Shown piece after piece: positions 17,808 through 24,639 of a DNA stretch of 64,000 nucleotides. The notes beneath the pieces were generated by a model. The model was not told the DNA's origin and searched no databases. It was given only the letters and a program-made list of their open reading frames with translations. Position 1 is the stretch's first letter. The number at the start of each line of letters is the position of its first letter. The translations under genes were made by a program, and so were the position numbers. Origin of the DNA: Hymenobacter sp. DG01 (lineage in GTDB: Bacteria; Bacteroidota; Bacteroidia; Cytophagales; Hymenobacteraceae). The stretch lies in assembly GCF_006352025.1 (NCBI RefSeq), contig NZ_CP040936.1:3226001-3290000 (forward strand). Reading direction: 5' to 3'.

Positions 17808-18614
17808 TCAGCTGTTGACGTACATCTCGGCTTCCAGCAGGCGGGCCAGATGCGGTAGTAAACGGTCATGCACTTCCGCAACGGCAACCGCCCGACCCAA
17901 TTCCTGTGCCAGAGAGGTTACGGCTTTATCCGTGATGCCGCAGGGAACGATGTGACCGAAGTACGAAAGGTTGGTTGTAACGTTGAGGGCAAAGCCGTGC
18001 ATGGTTACCCAGCGGCTGCATTTCACACCCAGGGCGCAAATCTTGCGTGGATTAAGGGCTCCTTCCTCGAAATCAATCCAGACGCCGGTGAGCCCGGCAA
18101 TACGGCCGGCACGCACTCCGTAATCGGCCAGGGTCAGAATGACGGCTTCTTCCAGCACACGCAGGTAGCGGTGAATATCGGTGAAGAAGTTATCGAGGTC
18201 GAGGATGGGGTAGCCTACCAGCTGGCCGGGGCCGTGGTACGTGATGTCGCCGCCGCGGTTGATGCGGTGGAAGGTGGCCGCATGGGCAGCCAAGCCAGCT
18301 TCATCGAGCAGCAAGTGCTCGGGCTTACCGCTCTTACCAAGGGTATAAACGTGCGGGTGCTCGCAGAGCAGCAGGTAGTTAGGGATAGGCTGCGGGGGTA
18401 GCCCTGCTTCCAGCGCCTGGCGGTTAAGGGCTTTCAGGGCCAGAGTATCGGCCAGCAACTGCTCCTGGAGCGCCCAGGTGGGCTGGTACTCCACCATGCC
18501 CAGGCGCCGCACCTCAATCTGGCGGTTTTGGTTGACGGCCGCGGGGGTAACTTCCGTGGGAACCGGAGTATCACCCGTAGGCTCCGGACCAGCGCAAGCA
18601 GAATATATAGTCAT
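17808..18614 (-). CDS. lipB: Lipoyl(octanoyl) transferase LipB
   Basis: Transfers octanoate from acyl carrier protein to lipoyl domains, the first step of endogenous lipoate synthesis. The family signature HRINRGGDITYHGPGQLVGY is present, with the catalytic Lys/Cys region KICALGVKCSRWVTMHGFAL and the later VPCGITDKAVTSL. The start at 18614 (MTIYSAC) gives 268 residues, with a ~40-residue Pro/Thr-rich N-terminal extension before the conserved VRRLGMVEYQPTW. A 61-codon upstream extension of the frame was rejected. Nearest to it upstream is the divergent yraN-like gene. Confidence 0.93.
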   Translation of the reverse strand: MTIYSACAGPEPTGDTPVPTEVTPAAVNQNRQIEVRRLGMVEYQPTWALQEQLLADTLALKALNRQALEAGLPPQPIPNYLLLCEHPHVYTLGKSGKPEHLLLDEAGLAAHAATFHRINRGGDITYHGPGQLVGYPILDLDNFFTDIHRYLRVLEEAVILTLADYGVRAGRIAGLTGVWIDFEEGALNPRKICALGVKCSRWVTMHGFALNVTTNLSYFGHIVPCGITDKAVTSLAQELGRAVAVAEVHDRLLPHLARLLEAEMYVNS

Positions 18615-18773
18615 GGCGTAGAGCAGAAAAGAACAGAAATCTGGTGCCCACCAAGCAACTACCTGCTTTGAACACAGGCAGCTTGCTATCAGGCTTTTAT
18701 CAGCGCTGGCAAGCTCCTCTTTACCGGTGAAATATCCACCAGCAACCAGATTGCCAGCCCAGCTGAAACCGTG

Positions 18774-18781
18774 CAAAGGTA
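18774..18781 (-). promoter_or_regulatory. Promoter-like TACCTTTG box in the lipB/yraN divergent region
   Basis: Minus-strand TACCTTTG, identical to the box ahead of the WecA-type gene. It would give a leader of about 155 nt to the chosen lipB start. This is a sequence match only. Confidence 0.35.
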
Positions 18782-18847
18782 CTAGATTTAGTCCCAAGCC
18801 AGACTATCTATTCCTGACTACCGCTTCCCTTACCTACTCTCTGCCAG

Positions 18848-19207
18848 ATGCTGATTGCCTCCCACCAACTTGGCCACGAGGGCGAAGAAGCGGCCCTTCG
18901 CTACCTGCTTGCGCGGGGCTACCAGCTCGTGCACCGCAACTACCGCTACAGGCGCGCCGAGGTGGACCTGATTGTACGGCAGGGGCAACAGCTGCTGGTT
19001 TTTGTTGAAGTGAAAACCCGCTCCTCCGTGCAGTATGGCCACCCCGAGGAGTTTGTCACGGAGCGAAAACGCCAACTGTTACGGTTGGCCGCCGAGCAGG
19101 TGCAGGAAGAGTTGGCCTGGACCGGCGACATTCGTTTTGATATCGTGGCCCTGCTGCCGGCCGCCGATGGCCTGCGCATCGAGCATTTCGAGGACGCCTT
19201 TTATTAG
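18848..19207 (+). CDS. YraN/UPF0102 family endonuclease-like protein
   Basis: Small 119-residue protein of the UPF0102 (YraN) family, which has a restriction-endonuclease-like fold. The diagnostic elements are all present: GHEGEEAALRYLLARGYQLV, HRNYRYRRAEVDLIV (catalytic Asp) and LVFVEVKTRSS (Glu-x-Lys). Cellular role is poorly defined; a Holliday-junction or general nuclease activity has been suggested for relatives. It lies alone between divergent lipB and a convergent hairpin. Confidence 0.9.
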   Translation: MLIASHQLGHEGEEAALRYLLARGYQLVHRNYRYRRAEVDLIVRQGQQLLVFVEVKTRSSVQYGHPEEFVTERKRQLLRLAAEQVQEELAWTGDIRFDIVALLPAADGLRIEHFEDAFY

Positions 19208-19211
19208 GTGG

Positions 19212-19292
19212 TGAAATAGGAGAAGAGGTGCGCTTAGCAGTCAGCTAACCCAACGGGGTGGCCGGGCGTCAAGCGCACCTCTTCTCTATTTC
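19212..19292. terminator. Bidirectional terminator hairpin between yraN-like gene and YwqK-like gene
   Basis: Inverted repeat 19212-19234 / 19271-19292, 22 paired bases with one bulged G and a 36-nt loop. It lies between convergent genes, ending 9 nt before the stop of the leftward gene. The AT-rich base lacks a long T run. Confidence 0.6.
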
Positions 19293-19301
19293 GCCGCTAC
19301 A

Positions 19302-20255
19302 CTACCGCAGACCGGGACGGGCCGTGTCGGGTTTGCCGCGGTTATCGAACTTGTCTTTCTCGAATATAGCGACGCCGTTGCGGTTGTATTCCTTTACCAG
19401 CACGGGCTCGGCTACTTCCGGCTCGTAGCCCGATTCGCCGTACTCGTACTCGTAGCGGAGGCGGTTACGGGTGTTGCGGAAACCCCAGTAGCGGCTCCAG
19501 GTTCCTACCCGCTTACCGTTCTCGAACTGTCCTACCCACTCCAGCTGTCCGTTTTCGTTGTAGCGCACGTAGTCGCCCTCCAGCTTGCCGTTTACGTAGG
19601 GTATAACCTCTTTTACCTGCTTCTGCGCCGCATCGTAGTACGTGACGTTGGCGTCGCGCGGGAAACCCTTTTCGTAGTGGGTTTTGCTGAGCAGGATATT
19701 GTCGCGGGTGAATTTCTCCCAGCGCAGATGGCGCGTGCCCACGGCGTAAAACCCGGTTTCCACCACTTTACCACCCTGCATTTTCTTGTACGGCCCGTGC
19801 AGCACCTTTACCTGGGTGCCATCTATTTCCCCCGGGGCAGCCTTAAAAATGCGGCGCTTTTTAGGGTCGAAAATGTAGCGGGCCGGGGCGTACTGATTAG
19901 GTTGCTGGAAGGTGCGGAGGTAGTAAAACGTTTCGATTACCTGGTTTTTTCCCTTCGGCCCCGACTTCACATACGCTTTCTTGATTCGCTCGCCCAGAAA
20001 GATGTTTTTCTTTTTGCGGGGCTTGCGTTGGGCGGCCTTTTCCTTCTCTTTGGCGGCGCGCTCCTGCTCCTTGGTCAGGGCTACCCGCTTGGCGTCGAGA
20101 GAGGGCGCGGCGGTAGTGTCGCGGGCAGCTGTCAGGCTATCGGCCACGGCCAACGACCCAACCTGGTCCGGACGGCTGTTAAAGGAGACTGTTTTCTTGG
20201 AGCAGGCCCCCACGGCCAGCAAAGCCAGCAGCAGGCAAGAACGGAACAAACGCAT
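19302..20255 (-). CDS. YwqK-like (MORN-type repeat) lipoprotein
   Basis: Predicted lipoprotein of 317 residues. The start at 20255 gives a signal peptide with lipobox VGAC (AVGACSKK). A Lys/Arg/Glu-rich helix follows (EQERAAKEKEKAAQRKPRKK), then repeated short beta units of the YwqK/MORN kind (YNENGQLEWVGQFENGKRVG, YEKGFPRDANVTYYDAAQKQ). Databases often label such proteins toxin-antitoxin YwqK antitoxin, but no toxin partner is visible and the envelope location argues against that role. Its function is unknown; it could be a surface or cell-envelope structural protein. Confidence 0.75.
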   Translation of the reverse strand: MRLFRSCLLLALLAVGACSKKTVSFNSRPDQVGSLAVADSLTAARDTTAAPSLDAKRVALTKEQERAAKEKEKAAQRKPRKKKNIFLGERIKKAYVKSGPKGKNQVIETFYYLRTFQQPNQYAPARYIFDPKKRRIFKAAPGEIDGTQVKVLHGPYKKMQGGKVVETGFYAVGTRHLRWEKFTRDNILLSKTHYEKGFPRDANVTYYDAAQKQVKEVIPYVNGKLEGDYVRYNENGQLEWVGQFENGKRVGTWSRYWGFRNTRNRLRYEYEYGESGYEPEVAEPVLVKEYNRNGVAIFEKDKFDNRGKPDTARPGLR

Positions 20256-20393
20256 GACAGTAATCGGCTGGAGGATTCGCAGCATCGAACGTAAAGATAA
20301 AGGGATTTGGTGCCCACCAGGGAGAGTGACGAGGCAGCCCAATAACTGAGTAAGGAACACAAAGCTGGCCTAGATAGGCGCTACCCCACCAAA

Positions 20394-20434
20394 ACCAAAA
20401 AACCCCGATGGCCGAGGCCACCAGGGTTTTTGTA
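20394..20434 (-). terminator. Terminator after htpG
   Basis: On the minus strand a GC-rich hairpin (stem about 15 bp with two mismatches, 3-nt loop) is followed by a T-rich run. It starts about 30 nt beyond the htpG stop. Confidence 0.65.
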
Positions 20435-20463
20435 CTAATTATAACTCTTTAGACTTTCTAAGA

Positions 20464-22296
20464 CTACTCAGCCGCCAGCAGATCGGCGCTGCGCTTCACA
20501 AACGCGGTTAGTGCCTCACCCTTGAGCATGCCCTGAGCCAGCAATGCCAGGTCGAACGCCTGCCGAGCCAGCTTGGAGCCAGCCTCGCCCTCGGCCTGCA
20601 GCACGCGCAGGGCTATGGGGTGGTTGGCATTCACGCTCACGGTGTAGGAGTCAGGCAGGGAGCCGAACATCTGCATGCCGCCTCCGCCGCCTACCCGCTG
20701 CATATCCTTCATGCGGCGCATAAACTCGGGCAGGGTAATGATAACCGGCGCGTCCTGGGGCGACAATGCCTCCACCTGTACGTGCATGTGCTCATTGCTG
20801 ATAGCCTCTTTGAACACGTCCTGGAGCCGGGTTTTGTCGTCGTCGCTGAGCACGCTCTCGGTGGTTTCCTCCTTCTCGATCAGCTTGCTGACGGTGTCGG
20901 CATCTACGCGCTTAAAGGTGGTTTTTTCCAGCTTCTGCTCCAGCTGCCCAATGAAGTGGGGGTCGAGCACAGCATCGAGTTTGAGCACATCGTAGCCGCG
21001 CTCCGTGGCCGCCTGCACATAGGCGTGCTGGGCCTCTGGGTCGGTGGTGTACAGCACTACGGTTTGCTCGTTCTTATCCTTCTGGTTGGCCTGAACAAAC
21101 TCCTGGTACTCACTCAGGGTGAAATACTTGCCTGCCGTGTTCTGCACCAGGGCAAAGTCCTTGGCCTTGTCGTAGAACTTATCATCGGAGAGCATGCCGT
21201 ACTTCACAAACAGCCCGATATCCGACCACTTCTCCTCGAAGCCCGTGCGGTCCTTACGGAAAAGCTCGGCCAGCTTGTCGGCCACCTTTTTGGTGACGTA
21301 GGTATTGATTTTGCGCACGTTGGCGTCGGCCTGCAGGAAGCTACGCGACACGTTCAGCGGAATGTCCGGCGAGTCGATAACGCCGTGCAGCAGCATCAGG
21401 AACTCGGGTACCACGTCCTTCACCTCATCGGTGATAAATACCTGGCGCGAGTACAGCTGAATTTTGTTGCGCTGCAGCTGCAGCTCGTCCTTCACCTTCG
21501 GGAAGTACAGGATACCCGTCAGATTGAAGGGGTAGTCCACGTTGAGGTGAATCCAGAACAGCGGCGGCTCCGAGAAAGGATACAGCTCCTGGTAGAACTT
21601 GGTGTAGTCCTCGTCGGTCAGCTCCGAGGGCTGCTTGGTCCAGATGGGAGCGGTCTGGTTAATGACCTCACCCTCGAACTCAATTTCAACCGGCAGGAAC
21701 TTGCAGTATTTATTGAGAATCCCCTTCAGGCGAGCAGCCTCCAGAAACTCGTCTGAGTCTTCGGCTACGTGCAGCACTACGTCGGTGCCCCGCTCAGCTT
21801 TCTCAGTGGTTTCCAGGCTGAACTCCGTGCTACCGTCGCAGATCCAGTGGGCGCCCTCAGTGCCTTCCTTGTAGCTTTTGGAGAAAATTTCCACCTCCTT
21901 GGCTACCATAAAAGCCGAGTAGAAGCCCAGGCCGAACTGACCGATGATCTGGTCTTTGGCGGCGGCATCCTTCTCCTTATACTTCTCCACAAACTCGGTG
22001 GCCCCGGAGAAGGCAATCTGGTTGATGTACTTCTTGATTTCCTCGGCCGTCATGCCCAGGCCACGGTCGGAGATGGTAATGGTGCGGGCTTCCTTATCCA
22101 CGCTCACTTTCACCTTCAGCTCGCCCAGCTCGCCCTTGAACTCGCCCAGCTGGCCCAGGCTTTTCAGCTTCTGGGTGGCATCCACGGCGTTGCTGACCAA
22201 CTCACGCAAGAAAATCTCGTGGTCGGAGTACAGGAACTTTTTGATGATGGGGAAGATATTCTCGGTATGAATCGAGATGCTACCTTTCTCTTGCAT
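20464..22296 (-). CDS. htpG: Molecular chaperone HtpG (Hsp90)
   Basis: ATP-dependent Hsp90 chaperone of 610 residues. The GHKL ATPase domain is clear at the N-terminus: FLRELVSNAVDATQKLK (catalytic Glu and Asn of the N box), ITISDRGLGMTAEEIKKYI and IGQFGLGFYSAFMV. The middle domain follows, with the catalytic-loop Arg region PLNVSRSFLQAD, and a C-terminal dimerisation domain ends LLAQGMLKGEALTAFV. The start at 22296 gives the standard MQEKGSISIHTENIFPI; a 22-codon upstream extension was rejected. The gene stands alone with its own terminator. No CIRCE-like repeat was seen upstream. Confidence 0.97.
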   Translation of the reverse strand: MQEKGSISIHTENIFPIIKKFLYSDHEIFLRELVSNAVDATQKLKSLGQLGEFKGELGELKVKVSVDKEARTITISDRGLGMTAEEIKKYINQIAFSGATEFVEKYKEKDAAAKDQIIGQFGLGFYSAFMVAKEVEIFSKSYKEGTEGAHWICDGSTEFSLETTEKAERGTDVVLHVAEDSDEFLEAARLKGILNKYCKFLPVEIEFEGEVINQTAPIWTKQPSELTDEDYTKFYQELYPFSEPPLFWIHLNVDYPFNLTGILYFPKVKDELQLQRNKIQLYSRQVFITDEVKDVVPEFLMLLHGVIDSPDIPLNVSRSFLQADANVRKINTYVTKKVADKLAELFRKDRTGFEEKWSDIGLFVKYGMLSDDKFYDKAKDFALVQNTAGKYFTLSEYQEFVQANQKDKNEQTVVLYTTDPEAQHAYVQAATERGYDVLKLDAVLDPHFIGQLEQKLEKTTFKRVDADTVSKLIEKEETTESVLSDDDKTRLQDVFKEAISNEHMHVQVEALSPQDAPVIITLPEFMRRMKDMQRVGGGGGMQMFGSLPDSYTVSVNANHPIALRVLQAEGEAGSKLARQAFDLALLAQGMLKGEALTAFVKRSADLLAAE

Positions 22297-22472
22297 AACA
22301 GGGTAGGAAAGTTGAATGAAACCGAAAACTATGACGATCTGCCAGCCTAGTGGCCGACCCATCAGTTAAAGCCCGTCGTTTCAAACCTTGTTCCACCCCG
22401 GCGGCGGCTGTCAGCTTGACAGCCCGTTCAGGTCAACTCATGAGTTTCCGGCCCCCGGCAGCCCCGATTAAG

Positions 22473-22904
22473 CTAACGCCCGGACGAAAGCGGCGCTGGC
22501 AGCATGGCAGACTGCTGCAGCCAGTCCAGCGCGGTTTCCGCATCGTCGAACACCTGAATATCAAAAGGAGGCTGCCGCAGGCTGCTCTCCAGCAGCAGCT
22601 GGTGCTGCATATAAGACGTGAGGACCAGGGCCACCTGCTGCACCGATAATGCCGGCAAGGCCAGCAGCAGATTGGTTTCCAGCAAGTACGCATCCAGGGC
22701 CGATAGCTCGGGCATGCCATCCAGATTCAGGAGCACCCGCTGCACGCCCTGGCGCTGCACCAGCCGCAGGGCATCGAGCAGGCAATCCTTGGCCAGGTGC
22801 ATGGGCGACAGCGCCAGCCACTGCAGCTGAAGCAGGCAGTGAGCCGAATCATACATAATCTGGAAACAGTCGTTCCTACGCCGCATCTTAGCCATCATAG
22901 TCAT
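22473..22904 (-). CDS. Hypothetical STAS/SpoIIAA-like protein (paralogue of the next gene)
   Basis: Small soluble protein of about 143 residues with alternating strands and helices (LLQLQWLALSP, RVLLNLDGMPELSALDAYLL, QVALVLTSYMQHQLLLES) and a C-terminal helix with ETALDWLQ. This resembles the SpoIIAA/STAS-like fold and is similar in layout to the product at 23195-23644. No catalytic motif is visible. Several clustered ATG codons (22904, 22898, 22895, 22886) are possible starts; the longer frame begins with TTG and was not chosen. The function is unknown. Confidence 0.55.
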   Translation of the reverse strand: MTMMAKMRRRNDCFQIMYDSAHCLLQLQWLALSPMHLAKDCLLDALRLVQRQGVQRVLLNLDGMPELSALDAYLLETNLLLALPALSVQQVALVLTSYMQHQLLLESSLRQPPFDIQVFDDAETALDWLQQSAMLPAPLSSGR

Positions 22905-23194
22905 AATACCCCGCACGCTTGGCTGCCGCTCAGGCAGATTATAAGTCAATAGTACAACCCCGTGTAGGGACTGGCGCGGGAAAATCGTTTACCTAGGGTA
23001 AAAACCCGGTTAATTGTATCTTTTGGCGGACCAAGCGTTATGATCTAATTCCCAGCACGAAAGCTCAGCCATTGGCTTTCATTTTTCTAAGCACGCAAAA
23101 GGCCTCTGTGCTCCAGTGCGGCAGCCGGCCCACTAGTTTTATCCTGCCGTGGCAGCTTGCTTTTTCCCTATTCCGGCGGCATGCGCTCCGCGCG
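22905..23194. other. Intergenic region between the two STAS-like genes
   Basis: About 290 bp containing the promoter region of the first gene and the 3' flank of the second. A small inverted stretch CCTAGGGTAAAAACCC is visible, but I see no gene, terminator or repeat element that I can support. Confidence 0.4.
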
Positions 23195-23644
23195 CTACTC
23201 ACCCTGGGCTTTGTGCTGCTCCCAGCGGGCCTCCAGCTGCTGGGCCTGCTGATCGGAGCCGGCAAGCCAGTCGAGAGCGGCCGGAATATCGGAGAAGAAC
23301 TGGATTTCGGTCCGGGTGTAGCGGCGGCCGTCGGCCAGTATGCTTTCCACTACCAGCTGGTTATGCAGAGCAATGGGCTCGATAACCGCCACCGCCCGAA
23401 TGCCGGCGGCCGCAAACTGCTCCATCCACATTTCACTTAGCCAAGCCTGCTCATCAATACCTACCGGTGGCATCCGGGAAATATCGGCCAGCCAACGGGT
23501 AACACCGTGGGCAGTAGAGCAGGCCACCAGCTTCTCAAAGGCTGCCCGAAAATCTTCCCGGACAATAGGCCCCGCCCATTCCCACCGAATAAGCTGGAAA
23601 TCGGGCTCAATCTGAGCCGCAACAGAATTTAGAGCAGAAAACAT
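23195..23644 (-). CDS. Hypothetical STAS/SpoIIAA-like protein
   Basis: Protein of 149 residues with the pattern of an alpha/beta SpoIIAA-like domain: FQLIRWEWAGPIVREDFRAA, then a long helix, GVTRWLADISRMPPVG, RAVAVIEPIALHNQLVVES, and a final IPAALDWLAG helix. Proteins of this sort are common in Hymenobacter-like genomes and often come in several copies. The related C-terminal A-LDWL motif and overall layout link it to the product at 22473-22904. No active residues are recognisable. A TACCTTTG box lies 43 nt upstream of its ATG. Confidence 0.65.
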   Translation of the reverse strand: MFSALNSVAAQIEPDFQLIRWEWAGPIVREDFRAAFEKLVACSTAHGVTRWLADISRMPPVGIDEQAWLSEMWMEQFAAAGIRAVAVIEPIALHNQLVVESILADGRRYTRTEIQFFSDIPAALDWLAGSDQQAQQLEARWEQHKAQGE

Positions 23645-23686
23645 AACTAAAGCAGAAAGCCAACCTATCTACCTGGCTAACTTGCG

Positions 23687-23694
23687 CAAAGGTA
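23687..23694 (-). promoter_or_regulatory. Promoter-like TACCTTTG box for the STAS-like gene
   Basis: Minus-strand TACCTTTG fits TAnnTTTG and would give a leader of about 40 nt to the ATG at 23644. Confidence 0.45.
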
Positions 23695-24024
23695 GAACCG
23701 GCGCTTTCCTGATAAAGTTCTATTTAGCCCACTCCCACTTCTTCCTCGACCAACGCCCTCGTTCTGCCCTGCGAGCCCGCTAATAGCAGCAGGGATTCGA
23801 CCTGCCGCCAGCTACACAAAGTAACTACTGCCCTGATAATATGCCTTAAATAAGCGTTAAATCGTATTCACTTAGATAAACAGCGGAACTGTGTCATCTG
23901 TGGATTCCGGACGACTGGGGCGACGAAGGCTCCGGGCCAGTTGCCGCACTACACGGAGGGCGAATGATTTCATAACAATTTTCAGTTAGAGTTACACCCG
24001 CAAAATTAATATTGTATTATTTCC

Positions 24025-24047
24025 CGGTAATTAACTAGAAATTACCG
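24025..24047. promoter_or_regulatory. Palindromic operator candidate upstream of the metal locus
   Basis: Perfect 8-bp inverted repeat (24025-24032 / 24040-24047, half-site CGGTAATT) around a 7-nt AT-rich centre. It lies about 57 nt upstream of the -7-like box at 24104. Size and symmetry fit a dimeric repressor such as a Fur/Zur-type protein, but the site is not a recognised consensus to me. Confidence 0.4.
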
Positions 24048-24103
24048 TTTTGTGACGACATAATTTTTATAGATAAAAGACTGCCAGGAATCGTTTTTAC
24101 TTA

Positions 24104-24111
24104 TACATTTG
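24104..24111 (+). promoter_or_regulatory. Promoter-like TACATTTG box for the metal locus
   Basis: Exact match to TAnnTTTG, 25 nt ahead of the ATG at 24136. It overlaps the TTG that would otherwise begin the longer frame, which supports the ATG start. Confidence 0.5.
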
Positions 24112-24135
24112 CCACTACCTGATACGTTGTTGCAA

Positions 24136-24480
24136 ATGCATGCCCTTCGTTCACGTCTGGCTTTAGTGCTGCTCCTGTGCTTTGTGCGGGTGCTGCTGCC
24201 TGATGCGTGGGTGCTGGCGTTGCACCAGCACGAGCACACCACAGAGGAGCCGACCCGGGCTACTACGTGGCCTAAAGGCAAAGCGCTACTATCCGCTAAG
24301 CATCAGCACTGCGACGCTGATCAGTTTTTTAAATCGTCGTTTGAACCGGCTCCAACAGTAGAGCCAACCGCTCCGGCAGGCCTTGTTTTCTCCTCAGTAC
24401 AAGCTTGGAGCTGCGTAGCTATCGGGCACCTGCTACCCGTAGTCACGCCAGATCTGCGGGGCCCGCCCGGCGCCTGCTAA
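24136..24480 (+). CDS. Small His-rich exported protein, first gene of metal locus
   Basis: A 114-residue protein with an N-terminal hydrophobic signal or anchor (LALVLLLCFVRVLLP). His/Cys/Asp-rich clusters follow (LHQHEHTTEE and KHQHCDADQFF), spaced like metal ligands. No known family was recognised. It is the first gene before a TonB receptor, and short His-containing proteins of this type often precede metal-linked TonB receptors in Bacteroidota. This suggests a periplasmic metal-binding or sensing role (inference). The ATG at 24136 was preferred over an upstream TTG that lies in the promoter box. Confidence 0.65.
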   Translation: MHALRSRLALVLLLCFVRVLLPDAWVLALHQHEHTTEEPTRATTWPKGKALLSAKHQHCDADQFFKSSFEPAPTVEPTAPAGLVFSSVQAWSCVAIGHLLPVVTPDLRGPPGAC

Positions 24481-24639
24481 ACCGCGTGTGCCTCGCAGTA
24501 GCGGCCTGGGCTGGCTTGTAGCTGCCAACGCCGTTATTCAGTAGCTCTGGGCTGATTAGGGTTGGATCCTTGCCGAATCTACAACCTTAGGTGCTTCTGC
24601 GAGTGGTTTAGTTTCCTTCGGCAGTATCCCTTTTCTTTT

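Larger units (their letters stand above)
23645..24135. other. 491-bp divergent intergenic region
   Basis: Separates the leftward STAS-like gene from the rightward metal locus. It holds two promoter-like TAnnTTTG boxes, one per direction, and a 23-bp inverted repeat at 24025-24047. Its right half is AT-rich compared with the neighbours. No ORF or RNA gene is supportable. Confidence 0.6.

Noticed and set aside
19302-20255. YwqK antitoxin of a toxin-antitoxin pair
   Set aside because: The protein is a lipoprotein and no toxin gene adjoins it; the label follows from MORN-like repeats only.
20620-21756. Antisense frame of 378 codons over htpG
   Set aside because: htpG is certain; the antisense product is rich in Leu/His/Val/Gln with no recognisable motif.
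23780-23825. tRNA-like T-arm (GCAGG TCGAATC CCTGC on the minus strand)
   Set aside because: The loop lacks the invariant TTC order and I could not pair an acceptor or anticodon arm at the right distances.
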